Positions 51,246 to 61,873 of a DNA stretch of 64,000 nucleotides are shown in pieces. The position numbers and the translations under genes are program-made. Position 1 is the stretch's first letter; each line of letters begins with the position of its first letter. Source of the DNA: Paraburkholderia adhaesiva (GTDB lineage Bacteria > Pseudomonadota > Gammaproteobacteria > Burkholderiales > Burkholderiaceae). The notes below the pieces were generated by a model that saw only the letters and a list, made by a program, of their open reading frames with translations, searched no databases and was not told the DNA's origin. The DNA lies in NCBI RefSeq assembly GCF_021390575.1, contig NZ_JAJEJQ010000002.1, positions 1,302,001 through 1,366,000 of the forward strand, written 5' to 3'.

Positions 51246-53456
51246 TCACGCCGCACCGGCATCCTGCGCGAGTCCCGCCATCAGACCGCTTGCGCGCTGC
51301 ACTTTCGCCTTCACGGCGCGTTCGAGCACCGGCCGCCCTTCGGGCAGCACGAGCGTGAAATACGCCCGGGCGCGCGTAATGCCCGTGTAGACGAGTTCGC
51401 GCGTGAGGACGGGGCTGTACGTGTTGGGCAGCACTAACGCGGCATGCGTGAATTCGGAACCCTGCGATTTGTGTACCGTAAGGGCGAACACGGTTTCCAC
51501 GCCTTGCAGGCGGCTCGGCGACACCCACTTCACGCCGCCCGTTCCATCGGCGGCCGGGAACGCAACGCGCAGCACCGGCGGCTCGCCGTCGCGCACCGGC
51601 AATTCGAGTGCGATGCCGATATCGCCATTCATCAGTCCCAGTTCGTAGTCGTTGTGCGTGACGAGCACCGGCCGCCCGGCATACCAGTCGCCTCGCGGAT
51701 CGATCAGGTTTTCTTCGTGCAACAGCCGCGCGACGCGCCGGTTCAAACCTTCGACGCCCCACGGACCACGTCTTAGCGCGCAGAGCAACTGGAACTCGCC
51801 GTGCGCCTTCAACACGTCGGCCGCCCATTGCGCGAGCGCTTCTGGCAACGCGCCAGCCGCGGGCCGCAACGTGCGCATCGTCTCCAGATAGTGTCGATAA
51901 CCGTGACGCTGCGAAACAACGTCGTGGTCCGCCGCAGCGTCTGCCGCCCTGCCGTCGACGACCAGCGCACGCAGCGGCGCGTCGTCCGTGCTGGAGCACG
52001 TGAGGCGCGCGAGATCGGCGTGACCGCGTGCCCAGATCTTCCCGACGCCCTCGGCATCGCCCGCGTTGACCAGATCCGCGAGCGCGCCGATGCCACTGTC
52101 CGTTGCGAAGCGATGACTCTCGCGCAACATCGCGACCGCCTGATCGAGCGGCGTGCCGCGCGCGTCGAGCATCGCGGGGTCGATGCGCTCACCGGTCGCC
52201 GCTTCGAGCCACGCACGCGTGGCCTCCGTATAGTGCCCTTCGCGCGCGCGGTCACACAGTTCGCCCAGCACCGCACCCGCCTCCACCGAAGCGAGCTGGT
52301 CCTTGTCGCCGAGCAGAAAAAGCCGCGCGCCGGGCGGCAACGCATCGAGCACCGCCGCCATCATCTCCAGATCGACCATCGATGCCTCGTCGATCACGAG
52401 CACATCGACGGGCAGCGGATTGGCCGCGTCGTGGCGAAAGCGCCGGCTGCCAGGCCGTGTGCCGAGCACGCGATGCAGCGTCGTCACGACAGTGGGAATG
52501 GCGGCGCGCAGCGCATCGCCATTCAAAAGATCATCGAACGGCAAACGCGCAACGGCGCCCGCGATCGATTCGTTGAGCCGCGCCGCGGCCTTGCCCGTGG
52601 GCGCAGCAAGCCGGATACGCAACGCACGCGCACTGCCGCTTGCACCTCCCTGTGCGAGTGCGAGCGTCTGCAAGAGCGCCAGCAGCTTCACAACGGTCGT
52701 CGTCTTGCCCGTCCCGGGCCCGCCCGTGACGATGCCGAACGCACTTCGCGCCGCGAGCGCGCACGCGAGCTTCTGCCAGTCCGCACGCAGCGGCTCCCCC
52801 GCCTGCGCGCCACGCGCGGGGAACAGAGCATCGAGCGCGGGCCGCGCCGCGCCGGGCGGCAACGCAGCCTCGAATTCGGCACTGCGCGCGAGCCGCCGCA
52901 CGATGGCGGCCCGCACGTCCTGTTCGTATTGCCAGTAACGCCGCAGATAAAGCCGCGTGCCCGCCAGTACGAGCGGCGTGTTGCCGGCCCCGGTGCTGAC
53001 GAGTCCGGGCGCGTCGAGCGCCGCGCGCCATTGCGCGAGCGTCACACCCGCGAGGATTTCGGCAGGCGGTTGAGCGGGTTCCGCGTCAGGTGAGGGTGGG
53101 CCGTCGGGCGGCAACGACAGCGCGAACGCAGGATCGTCGAGCGTCGCCGCGAGGTCGAGACACACATGACCGCGCCCGAGCTGGTGACTCGCAAGCGCGG
53201 CCGCGAGCAACAAGAGCGGCGTGGCCTCTCGCGCCTCGGTCCAGAGAAACCGCGCGAATGCGGCATCGAGTGCGCGTAGCCAGCCGCGCTCGACCCAGCG
53301 GTCGAGCAAAGCCAGCATCCGTGTCGTCGATTCGCGCGTCTCGGAGACTTCACTCACCGCTCGCCGCGGCGTGTCCTCAGCGGCTGCGTCGATCTCAAGT
53401 TGCGCGAACAGGTCGCCGGTCACGCCGATCGTGTCCTTCGTGCGTCGCCTCGTCAT
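51246..53456 (-). CDS. recD: RecBCD enzyme subunit RecD (helicase)
   Basis: 736 aa. SF1B helicase motifs: Walker A FGIVTGGPGTGKTTTVVKLL, LAAPTGKAAARLNESI, Walker B DVLVIDEASMVDLEMM, FLLGDKDQLASVEAGAVLGE and the C-terminal VHKSQGSEFTHAALVLP. RecD is the 5'-3' motor of RecBCD, which resects double-strand ends and degrades linear foreign DNA. Its start overlaps the recB stop by 4 nt (ATGA). It is the last gene of recC-recB-recD. Confidence 0.94.
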   Translation of the reverse strand: MTRRRTKDTIGVTGDLFAQLEIDAAAEDTPRRAVSEVSETRESTTRMLALLDRWVERGWLRALDAAFARFLWTEAREATPLLLLAAALASHQLGRGHVCLDLAATLDDPAFALSLPPDGPPSPDAEPAQPPAEILAGVTLAQWRAALDAPGLVSTGAGNTPLVLAGTRLYLRRYWQYEQDVRAAIVRRLARSAEFEAALPPGAARPALDALFPARGAQAGEPLRADWQKLACALAARSAFGIVTGGPGTGKTTTVVKLLALLQTLALAQGGASGSARALRIRLAAPTGKAAARLNESIAGAVARLPFDDLLNGDALRAAIPTVVTTLHRVLGTRPGSRRFRHDAANPLPVDVLVIDEASMVDLEMMAAVLDALPPGARLFLLGDKDQLASVEAGAVLGELCDRAREGHYTEATRAWLEAATGERIDPAMLDARGTPLDQAVAMLRESHRFATDSGIGALADLVNAGDAEGVGKIWARGHADLARLTCSSTDDAPLRALVVDGRAADAAADHDVVSQRHGYRHYLETMRTLRPAAGALPEALAQWAADVLKAHGEFQLLCALRRGPWGVEGLNRRVARLLHEENLIDPRGDWYAGRPVLVTHNDYELGLMNGDIGIALELPVRDGEPPVLRVAFPAADGTGGVKWVSPSRLQGVETVFALTVHKSQGSEFTHAALVLPNTYSPVLTRELVYTGITRARAYFTLVLPEGRPVLERAVKAKVQRASGLMAGLAQDAGAA

Positions 53457-56400
53457 GCCATGCCCTCTACGGCGTCGTGACGCGCGAACAGCGCATCGAG
53501 TCGTTCAATCAGATCGCGCGGTGGACACTCGATATGCAGCCCCTGCCCCGGCGCGCGCGTGCCGCGCAGGAAAATATAGACGGCCCCGCCCACGTGACGG
53601 TCGTAGTCGTAGTCGGGCAAGCGCGCCTTTAGCAGGCGATGAAGCGCGAACAGATACAGCACGTACTGCAGTTCGTAACGCGAATGCAGAATCTGCGAGC
53701 GCATCTTCGCGGCGGTGTACGAGGCGTCGTCGGGACCGAGCCAGTTCGACTTGTAGTCGGCCACGTAGTAGCGCCCCTCGTGTTCGAACACGAGGTCCAT
53801 GAAACCCTTGAGCATCCCGTTCAGACGCGTGGCGTCGAGCGCGGGGCGCGCCTGACCGTCAAGCGTCATCGACGTAACGAGCGCATCGAGTTCAAGCGTG
53901 TCGACGGTGTGCGCCGCCAGCCAGAATTCCATTTCGGCCATATACGACGAGAGCTTCGCGAACGCGACCGGCGGCACCGCCTCGCCCGCCACGGAGGGTA
54001 GTCGCAGCGGGGTCTTCACGAGATGCACCATCCATTCGGTGATCGGATCGACCCAGCGTGACCAGCCGCGCACACTGCAGCGTCGCGCGACCATGTCGCG
54101 CACCCGCATCCGTTCGGAATCCTGTGCAATCTTTTCGAACCCTTCGTCGGCCGCCCACTCCATCAGGTCGTGCAGAAAGCTGCCCGCGTCGGCGCCGCGT
54201 TCGAATCCGTGCATCGTTTCGCCCGCAGGAGCCAGGGTCTGCGCGAGATCTGCGTCTTCTTCTGGCGGCGTCGTAGCGTCGAGCAGTTCGAGGAACACGT
54301 CCTCGCTGCGCGTGTCGGGCGCCGCGCGCGTGCCGTCAGGGTAAAGCGCAGCGAAAGCGCCCGGCGCTGCCTCGACCGTCTTAAGGCTCGAATAGCTCGC
54401 AATCCACCAGCGTTCGCGCACGCGATGGGGGAACGTGCGCGCGCCGCCGCGCGTCGTCGCGCTCTCGCGCATCGCGAAGCGTTCGTGTCCGGGCTCTGGC
54501 GCCGGCGCGATATCGATGTCTATAGAGCCATCGCGTAATGCATCGAGGCGCGCTTCGGTTTGCCCCGCTGGCACCGGCTCGCCGCCACTCACGAGATAGC
54601 CGAACGCGCTCGACTCCACGCCCTGCAGCGGCGCATAGCCGACCCAGGTCGCGTAACGCGCCCGCGTGAGCGCGACATAGAGCTTGCGCAGGTCCTCACC
54701 GAGCCGCTCGCGATCCGCCTGCTGCAGCACGCGGCCGTCCGCTTCGAGCGTAACGTGCGGCTCGCCGTCTGCGTCGTGCCATTTGAGCGGCACATCGTCG
54801 GATTTGACCGCGCGAAACGCGCACGCGAACGGCAGGAATACGAGCGGATATTCGAGTCCCTTCGATTTGTGGATCGTGACCACCTGCACGAGCGCCGCGT
54901 CGCTTTCGAGCCGCAGTTGCCGCGCGTCACCACCGCCGCCCGCGCTCTCGTCCTCGCGTTGCTCGTCGAGATAGCGGATCAGCGCGTGCTCGCCGTCGAG
55001 CTGCGTGCTGGCCTGTTGCAGCAGCTCGGCCAGATGCAGCAGGTTCGTGAGCGCGCGTTCGCCGTTGGCGAGCGCGCCCGCCGTCTCGCCGAGCAGCTGC
55101 TGTGGCACGTGAAAGTCGTTGAAGAGGCGTCGCAACATCGGCAGCACGCCCTTCTTGCGCCAGCAATCGCGATAGCCACGGAACTGCAGCACGCGCGCGT
55201 CCCACGCGATCTCGTCGCGGCCCAACGCATCGAGTTCATCCCAGCCGAGCCCGAGCAACGACGTCGCCAGCGCCGTGCGCACGCGCCGGCCATCGTCAGG
55301 CTCCGCACAGGCGGCGAGCCAGTAGCGCAGTTCCTGGGCTTCCGGCGCGAGGTACACGGAATCGCGATCGGAGAGATAAACGCTGCGCACGTCGCGTGCT
55401 TCCAGGGCTTTGCGAATCGCGCGCGCTTCCTCGCGATTGTTCACGAGCACGGCCATGTCGGACGGCTTCAACGCGCGCAGACCGTCCGCGCCCTCGAAGC
55501 CCGCCGCTTGCGCATCGCCGAGGTTCAAGAGACGCGCCATTTCCGTCGCGCAACTTTCGGCCATGCTCGCGAGGTAGGCGCCCTTGCTGGCGAGCGGCTT
55601 GCCGTCGGCGCCTGGCGGCAGCCACCAGACGGTGAGCGCCGGCACCTCGACGTCGCCCGCCACCAGCCTTTCGGGGCGGCCATTCGCATCGGCGGGAACG
55701 AACGGAAGCGGATTGGCCTCCCCCCCGGCGCTGCGGAACAAGAAGGCACCGCTTCCTTCCGCTCGCGACTCCGCGGCGCCGAAACATCGGTTGACCGCGG
55801 CCACCATCGCGCGCGTGGAGCGATAGTTCGTCTTGAGCGTATAAAGCCGCCCTTCGCACGCGCGCCGCGCGCGCAGATACGTATAGATATCGGCGCCGCG
55901 AAACGCGTAGATGGCCTGCTTCGGATCACCGATCAGGACGATTGCCGTATCGGCGTCGTTTTCCTCGATCCGATAGACCTTGTCGAAGATCTGGTACTGA
56001 ACCGGGTCCGTGTCCTGAAACTCATCGATCAGCGCTACCGGATATTGCTTGCGGATGATTTCGGCAAGACGCGCGCCGTTTTCCTTCTTGAGGGCAGCCT
56101 CGAGACGCGTGAGGAGGTCATCGAAACCCATCTGCGAGCGACGCGCTTCCTCTTCTTCGAAGCGCTGCGCGACCCATCGCGCTGAGTGGCACAGCAACGC
56201 CTGCCGCGCTTGCGGCCGTGCGTCGAGCGCTTCGCGCAGCGTTTCCATCGCAACGAACGCCGAATGCGCGGGCGGCTCACTGCCAAGCTGCCAGATTTCC
56301 TTGAGGCCGGCGGGCGTGAGACGCGTCCAGACGGCGGCCTTCTCATCGAAGCCGGGGTGCTCCATTTCTGGATCGTGCGCCCACGTGCGCAACTTTTCGA

Positions 56401-57262
56401 TCCACGTATCGCAGTTGCGCGTGTTCAGCTTCCTCGCGTCGAACTGCTTCTTTGCGCGGGCGTCGTCGAGCAGCGCCTTGACTTGGTCGATCCACACGCG
56501 CCACGGCGCCTTGAGGTCTTCGAGTTGCGCACGAGCCTTCACGCGCGCATCGAGCAGCGACGCGGCGGGCTCGGACGCATCGGGCAGCAGGTCCACATGC
56601 GCGAGCAGCCCACGAATCGCGTTGTGCAATTCATCTGGATTCCTGAACCACTCGCGCACTTCCTGCGCCGATTGCACGTCCAGCGACGCCATGTACGTGC
56701 GCCAGTAATCGCGCACGACCTCCGCGCGCAATTCGGTCTGATCGGTGACGAGCGTCTGCGAGAAAAGACTGTCGCTGTCGAATGCGTGCTCGCTGAGCAT
56801 GCGGTTGCACCAGCCGTGGATCGTCGACACCGCGGCCTCGTCCATCCATTCCGCCGCGAGCTGCAGGCGCCGCGCGCACGCGGGCCAATGCTCGGGCGGA
56901 TAGTCCTCTCGCAGTTCGTGCAGAAGGTCGCCGCCCGCGTCGCCAAACAGAACCTCGTCCGGATCGGCGCGAAAGGCATCGGCCGCTTCGATCAGACGCG
57001 CGCGGATACGTTCGCGCAGTTCCTTCGTCGCGGCATCCGTGAACGTGACGACGAGAATTTCAGGCGGCGTGAGCGGCCGCATACACGTACCCTGCGCGCC
57101 TGACTCGTTCGACGCACCATGACCGAGCACGAGCCGCACGTAGAGCATCGCGATGGTGAAGGTCTTGCCGGTGCCCGCGCTCGCCTCGATCAGGCGGCTG
57201 CCGTAGAGCGGAAAGCGCAGCGGCTCCAGTTCTTCGGCCGTAACGTCCTGCACCTGGCTCAT
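53453..57262 (-). CDS. recB: RecBCD enzyme subunit RecB (helicase-nuclease)
   Basis: 1269 aa from ATG 57262. Walker A SRLIEASAGTGKTFTIAMLY, UvrD-type motifs YPVALIDEFQDTDPVQYQIF, AIVLIGDPKQAIYAFRGADI, TIHKSKGLEYPLVFLPFACA and YVALTRARYATWVG; the C-terminal nuclease has MDLVFEHEGRYYVADYKSNW (the D-x12-YK core). It is the 3'-5' motor and the only nuclease of the complex. It overlaps recC by 4 nt upstream and recD by 4 nt downstream. Longer in-frame openings to 57478 lie inside recC and are not real. Confidence 0.95.
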   Translation of the reverse strand: MSQVQDVTAEELEPLRFPLYGSRLIEASAGTGKTFTIAMLYVRLVLGHGASNESGAQGTCMRPLTPPEILVVTFTDAATKELRERIRARLIEAADAFRADPDEVLFGDAGGDLLHELREDYPPEHWPACARRLQLAAEWMDEAAVSTIHGWCNRMLSEHAFDSDSLFSQTLVTDQTELRAEVVRDYWRTYMASLDVQSAQEVREWFRNPDELHNAIRGLLAHVDLLPDASEPAASLLDARVKARAQLEDLKAPWRVWIDQVKALLDDARAKKQFDARKLNTRNCDTWIEKLRTWAHDPEMEHPGFDEKAAVWTRLTPAGLKEIWQLGSEPPAHSAFVAMETLREALDARPQARQALLCHSARWVAQRFEEEEARRSQMGFDDLLTRLEAALKKENGARLAEIIRKQYPVALIDEFQDTDPVQYQIFDKVYRIEENDADTAIVLIGDPKQAIYAFRGADIYTYLRARRACEGRLYTLKTNYRSTRAMVAAVNRCFGAAESRAEGSGAFLFRSAGGEANPLPFVPADANGRPERLVAGDVEVPALTVWWLPPGADGKPLASKGAYLASMAESCATEMARLLNLGDAQAAGFEGADGLRALKPSDMAVLVNNREEARAIRKALEARDVRSVYLSDRDSVYLAPEAQELRYWLAACAEPDDGRRVRTALATSLLGLGWDELDALGRDEIAWDARVLQFRGYRDCWRKKGVLPMLRRLFNDFHVPQQLLGETAGALANGERALTNLLHLAELLQQASTQLDGEHALIRYLDEQREDESAGGGGDARQLRLESDAALVQVVTIHKSKGLEYPLVFLPFACAFRAVKSDDVPLKWHDADGEPHVTLEADGRVLQQADRERLGEDLRKLYVALTRARYATWVGYAPLQGVESSAFGYLVSGGEPVPAGQTEARLDALRDGSIDIDIAPAPEPGHERFAMRESATTRGGARTFPHRVRERWWIASYSSLKTVEAAPGAFAALYPDGTRAAPDTRSEDVFLELLDATTPPEEDADLAQTLAPAGETMHGFERGADAGSFLHDLMEWAADEGFEKIAQDSERMRVRDMVARRCSVRGWSRWVDPITEWMVHLVKTPLRLPSVAGEAVPPVAFAKLSSYMAEMEFWLAAHTVDTLELDALVTSMTLDGQARPALDATRLNGMLKGFMDLVFEHEGRYYVADYKSNWLGPDDASYTAAKMRSQILHSRYELQYVLYLFALHRLLKARLPDYDYDRHVGGAVYIFLRGTRAPGQGLHIECPPRDLIERLDALFARHDAVEGMA

Positions 57263-60200
57263 GCGGTTTCTCCAGCAGGGGCCGCGTCGCGCTTCGCGCG
57301 CGAGGCCGCCAGCGGCGCGCGCTGCACGGGCAGGAGCAGCGTCGTCGCCAACGTAATGAATTCGTCGTTTTCGACGAGCGTCTCGAAGTCGGGAAATGCG
57401 CGGCGCAACCACGGGTTCGTCTCGCACTCGCCGGGCGAACGCAAAGCACCGTTGAATGCGGTGCGCGCATCGCCCCATGCTTCATCCGGAACGGCCGACC
57501 GGCTGCCATCGAACGTATCGGGCAAGCGGCGCAGCCACGCGAACGCCGTCTTGATCGCGAGCGGCAGCGGCCTGCGCGCGCCTTCGTCCCACGCGCCGAG
57601 CAGCGCAATCAGCCAGGCGCGCGCAGTGTCGTGCGCAACGGGCGAAAATTCCGCCACGCCCGCCTTGCTGACGATCACCGTCGTCACTTCACCCACTGCC
57701 AGTTGCGCCGCGACGTGCGCCACCCAGTAAGCGACGAGCCGTTCCCCTCGATATTTGTTGGCCTTGATGAGCGTGCCCGCATCGAGAATCACGCGACCGC
57801 GCGCGCCGTCGGGCCCCGCACGCAGATCGTCGATCCAGTCGTCGACGGTCAGCGTGCGCCCTTCTACCTGCGCATCGAGACGGATTTCATATTGATGCTC
57901 GAGCGGTTCCGGCCAGCGCGCGAGCGCCTTGCGATATTCGATGAAAAGCTCGCCCATCGGCGCGAGCAATTCCTGACCCATCACCTCGCCGAAGCCGCCC
58001 GTCGCCAGATCGCCGCTACGGTGCATCCGTTCAAGTCGTTCGAGTGCGGCCGGTTCGAGATCGTCCTCGCCGCGCTCCATCGCCGCGACCTGAGCGCGAA
58101 TCAGTTCGCCCTGGAGTTGCCATGCCTGCAACGCATCGACTTCGAACGGCTCCTGATTCTCGCTTGCCGCGTCCTCAGCTTCGAACCCAACGCGCAGGCG
58201 CTGCCGGAAGAAGCTACGCACCGGATCGCGCAAGAACTCGGCGAGTTCGGCAATCGAGACGGGTTCATCGCGTTCGGTCGGCGGCAGCAACGCGGTCCGC
58301 GCCGCGGCGCTCCGCAAAGGCGCGGGCCGGTTCCATTCCGACGCGTACGTAAAGAGCGGTGATGCAGCGGGCCGCACGGGGAAATAGTCGGCGCTGAACG
58401 GTTGTAGACGATGCTCGATCGTCAACGCATCGACGAGCGCGTTCGGGCGATCCTCATCGCCTTCGAGGCGCCAGCCCGACTTCAGATGGTCGCGCAATTG
58501 CCCCACCAGCACCGATGGCGGACGCGGCGTGTTGTCGGTCACGCTGCGCCCGATCCACGAAATGTGCAGATGGTCGCGCGCGGAAAGCAGCGCTTCGAGA
58601 AACAGATAGCGGTCGTCCTCGCGACGCGAACGGTCGCCGGGCCGGTAGTCGCGGCACATCAGGTCGAAGTCGAGCGGCGTGCGGCTGCGCGGATAGTCGC
58701 CATCGTTCATGCCGAGCAGGCACACGCGGCGAAACGGAATCGCGCGCATCGGCATCAGCGTTGCGAAGGTCACCGCACCCGCGAAGAAACGCTGCTGCAG
58801 ACCGCCGCCATCCAGCACGCCGAGCCAGTTTTCCGCGACGATCGCAAGCGGCAGCTTGTCCGTGAGCGCTGCCTCCGCACACGCCTCACGCCAGGTTTCG
58901 AGCGCGGCGTCGAGACGTTCGAGCGTGTAGGCATCTTCGGGGTCATCGGTGGCGAAGAACGTCGTTTTCAGCGCGCGCAGGCGTTCGCACCAGTCGTCGA
59001 CCGTCGCGTTCTCGCGCAGCGTTTGCCACGCCGAATCGAGCGCATCCACGAGACGCGTGAGCGGACCCAGCAGCGCCGCATCGAGACCGCCGATATCCGC
59101 GTAGGGCTCGATGCCCTGCCACGCGCTCGCGCTCTCGCCCGCCGCATAGCCGAGCAACATGCGTCGCAAACCAAAGCTCCAGCTATTCGGCGCGCTCAGC
59201 TCATCAGTCTGCGGCAGCCCGAGACTCGCACGCTGCTGCGCGTGCAGGCCCCAGCGAATGTTCGCGCCGTCGATCCAGTTGCGCAGTGTCGGCACATCAT
59301 CGGCGTCGATTCCGAAGCGCGCGCGCACAGCAGGCACTTCCAGCAGGTCGAGCACGTCGCTCACCGTGACGCGCGACTGAGGCAGCGCGATCAGCATCTC
59401 CAGCGCACCGGTCAGCGGATCGAAAGCGCGTTGCGCGCGGTCCGCCACGCTGAACGGGATGTAGCGCGGATCGTCCGCATCGACGAGCCCGAACACCGCC
59501 TGGATGTGGGGCGTGTAGACCTCGATGTCGGGCACCATGACGATCACGTCACGCGGACGCAATGCCGGATCGGCCTCGAACGCCGCCAGCAGCCGGTCGT
59601 GCAGAATCTCCACTTCGCGCTGCGCGCTATGGGCGATGTGAAAGCGGATCGATTCGTCCGCGTCCGGATCGACCGAGGGCCACTGCTCGCGCGTTTCGTT
59701 CAACGGGCGCAGATCGCGGATATCGTCCTGCAACTGTTGCAGCAGCGTGAGCGGGTCATCGCCGTCGAACAGGTCAATGCGCTGGCCGATGCGCGTGAAA
59801 TGCGGCGCGTAGTTCGCGCGCGCTTCATCGCTGTCATATTCGTCGAGCAGACCGATGAAATCACGCCCCTGCTTGCCCCATGCTGCGAGCAGCGGCTGCG
59901 CGTGCAGATGCAGCTGCGAATCGTCGAGCACGGCGGGCGCGCCCGCGCGGCGGTGCTGACGCGCGTGACGCGCGCGCAGCAGGTCCTGGTCGGCGACGAT
60001 ATCGGCCCAGTAGTGCATACACGGGTTGTGGACACACAGCAGCACCTGGGTCCAGCGCGCGAGTGCCGCCAACACTTCCACCGATTGGCGCGGCAGACTC
60101 GAAATGCCGAACACGACGATGCGGCGCGGCAGGGCCTTCGGCCGCTCGTCGCCTTCATGCCAGCCTTCGGCGAATCGCATGAACGCCTCGTGGACGGCCG

Positions 60201-60840
60201 CACGGCCCGTCTCCCGCAGATCGATTCCGTTTTGCGCGTGCGCGCCCACATCGTCGAGCAGCGCGCGCCACAAAGCCGCCTGCCAGCGCGCATCGTCGGG
60301 CAGCGGGATGCGCTGGTTGCGCGCGTCGATCACGACGTCTTCGTTCGCGGCCCATGCGGCGAGCCAGTCCGCGCGATAGACCTGGTACTGGTCGAACAGA
60401 TCGGCCACACGTTGCGCGAGCTGGAAGCGCTTGCGCTGATCGTCGTCCTGCGCCATGAAGCGCTTGAGCGGTGCGTAGCCGGGTGCGTCCAGCAGCGCCG
60501 GCAGCATGCGCATCAGACGCCACGTGAGCCGCGATTTGTCGAACGGCGAGACGGCCGGCACTGCCTCGGTACCCAGCACCGCGCGGTACACCTGCCACAG
60601 AAAACGCGAAGGCAGCGACATTTCGAGCGCCGCCGCGATGCCGCAACCGCCCTCCTCGGGATCGGCGGCGAAGGCCAGCTTGAGCCACTGCGCGATGCCG
60701 TTGCTTTGCACGAGCATCACTTCTTTTTCGAGCGGAGCCACCGGGTTCTGGCCGATCCATTGCACAATCAGATCGCGCATCCGCTCGGGCTGATTACCGT
60801 GGACGAGCATCAGCCCCGTGGGCAGTTCGCGTGCGCTCAA
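57259..60840 (-). CDS. recC: RecBCD enzyme subunit RecC (Chi recognition)
   Basis: 1193 aa. N-terminal landmark GLMLVHGNQPERMRDLIVQW, then KEVMLVQSNGIAQWLKLAFA, RIVVFGISSLPRQSVEVLAA and RDVIVMVPDIEVYTPHIQAV; it keeps a helicase-like fold without ATP-binding residues. RecC holds the complex together and reads Chi. It begins the operon at 60840. Chi recognition specificity cannot be read directly. Confidence 0.93.
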   Translation of the reverse strand: MSARELPTGLMLVHGNQPERMRDLIVQWIGQNPVAPLEKEVMLVQSNGIAQWLKLAFAADPEEGGCGIAAALEMSLPSRFLWQVYRAVLGTEAVPAVSPFDKSRLTWRLMRMLPALLDAPGYAPLKRFMAQDDDQRKRFQLAQRVADLFDQYQVYRADWLAAWAANEDVVIDARNQRIPLPDDARWQAALWRALLDDVGAHAQNGIDLRETGRAAVHEAFMRFAEGWHEGDERPKALPRRIVVFGISSLPRQSVEVLAALARWTQVLLCVHNPCMHYWADIVADQDLLRARHARQHRRAGAPAVLDDSQLHLHAQPLLAAWGKQGRDFIGLLDEYDSDEARANYAPHFTRIGQRIDLFDGDDPLTLLQQLQDDIRDLRPLNETREQWPSVDPDADESIRFHIAHSAQREVEILHDRLLAAFEADPALRPRDVIVMVPDIEVYTPHIQAVFGLVDADDPRYIPFSVADRAQRAFDPLTGALEMLIALPQSRVTVSDVLDLLEVPAVRARFGIDADDVPTLRNWIDGANIRWGLHAQQRASLGLPQTDELSAPNSWSFGLRRMLLGYAAGESASAWQGIEPYADIGGLDAALLGPLTRLVDALDSAWQTLRENATVDDWCERLRALKTTFFATDDPEDAYTLERLDAALETWREACAEAALTDKLPLAIVAENWLGVLDGGGLQQRFFAGAVTFATLMPMRAIPFRRVCLLGMNDGDYPRSRTPLDFDLMCRDYRPGDRSRREDDRYLFLEALLSARDHLHISWIGRSVTDNTPRPPSVLVGQLRDHLKSGWRLEGDEDRPNALVDALTIEHRLQPFSADYFPVRPAASPLFTYASEWNRPAPLRSAAARTALLPPTERDEPVSIAELAEFLRDPVRSFFRQRLRVGFEAEDAASENQEPFEVDALQAWQLQGELIRAQVAAMERGEDDLEPAALERLERMHRSGDLATGGFGEVMGQELLAPMGELFIEYRKALARWPEPLEHQYEIRLDAQVEGRTLTVDDWIDDLRAGPDGARGRVILDAGTLIKANKYRGERLVAYWVAHVAAQLAVGEVTTVIVSKAGVAEFSPVAHDTARAWLIALLGAWDEGARRPLPLAIKTAFAWLRRLPDTFDGSRSAVPDEAWGDARTAFNGALRSPGECETNPWLRRAFPDFETLVENDEFITLATTLLLPVQRAPLAASRAKRDAAPAGETA

Positions 60841-61272
60841 GCGAGGCTCCTTCGCGGCGCAGGCACGCGCGAAGCTGGGGTGGATTGGATGTGATGTGCG
60901 GCCATGTCGCGAGGGTTTGTACGGTGACGATGCAACGCGGGCCGGTAAGCCGGCCCGGTGTCACAGTTTACGACATCGGCGTCGGGAATGAACTGGTCTG
61001 ACGTACGGAGTGATCCCTGAGGGAAAATCACCCCGGTGGCCAGTTGCGCGCGTAGTGCCAAGGCGTCGGCCGTAGTGACGGTCCATGGAACGATGGATCA
61101 CACGGTTCACTGAAATGCCAGTCCAGACGCTCTTCGCGCAGGCTTGCCTCTCACGCGCGCGGAATGGCCTCACAAGCCGACCACCGAAGATCCGCAGCAT
61201 GAACCGAAGTTGGCCGCGTGAAGGTTTTTGCAGAAATTCGCTGGACTTTCGTTTTACAGCTGTACGAGCTTC

Positions 61273-61303
61273 ATTGCACCGGGATGAATGCGTGCGGTGC
61301 AAT
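61273..61303. promoter_or_regulatory. 9-bp inverted repeat upstream of the disrupted AraC gene
   Basis: ATTGCACCG (61273-61281), 13-bp spacer, CGGTGCAAT (61295-61303). It lies 39 bp before the start codon at 61343 and could be the regulator's own binding site or that of another protein. The rest of 60841-61342 shows no gene I can support. Confidence 0.5.
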
Positions 61304-61873
61304 GGTAGGATTTCCAAAAATGAACCGAATTAATTTCACGGCATGTTTGGAGACCTCAAAACCACACCATTACCCGTCACCCACGGCGCAAGTCTGGCCG
61401 GTTATGCGGAGCTCGCACGCAGCGTTGGCCTCGACGCCAACGTCATGCTGCGGTCTGCCGGGCTGAACAGGCATGTCCTCAACGATCCGGAGGCTTCGGT
61501 CGGTCTGGAGGCGGCCTGCAAGTTGCTCGAAGCAAGCGCCGAGGCGTGCGGCGTCGAGGACTTCGGGCTGCGGCTCGCGGCACTGCGCGATCTGTCCAAC
61601 CTCGGTCCCATTGGTCTCGTGGCACGAGAGGCAACGACGGCCATGCAGGCGCTCGACACGGTCTGCCGGTATCTGTGTTTGATCAGCGCTTCATTGATGG
61701 TGCGCATCGAACATCAAAACGACCTCGTCGCGATTCGGGCGTACGTCCTGTTGCCGCCTTCCACCCGCCGCAAGCAGGCGATGGAACTGACCGTGGGGAT
61801 GCTCTACCGGATAGAGGTGGCCTCACTCGTTCGGACAGTCATCTGAGATTTTTAAGTGGAACGTCCGAGGCAA

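Noticed and set aside
54560..56185. 541-residue plus-strand frame over recB
   Set aside because: Antisense shadow of recB; no RBS and low-complexity composition.
58411..60894. 827-residue plus-strand open frame over recC
   Set aside because: It is antisense to a clear recC. High GC makes long antisense frames common, and the translation is Arg/His-rich with no motif.
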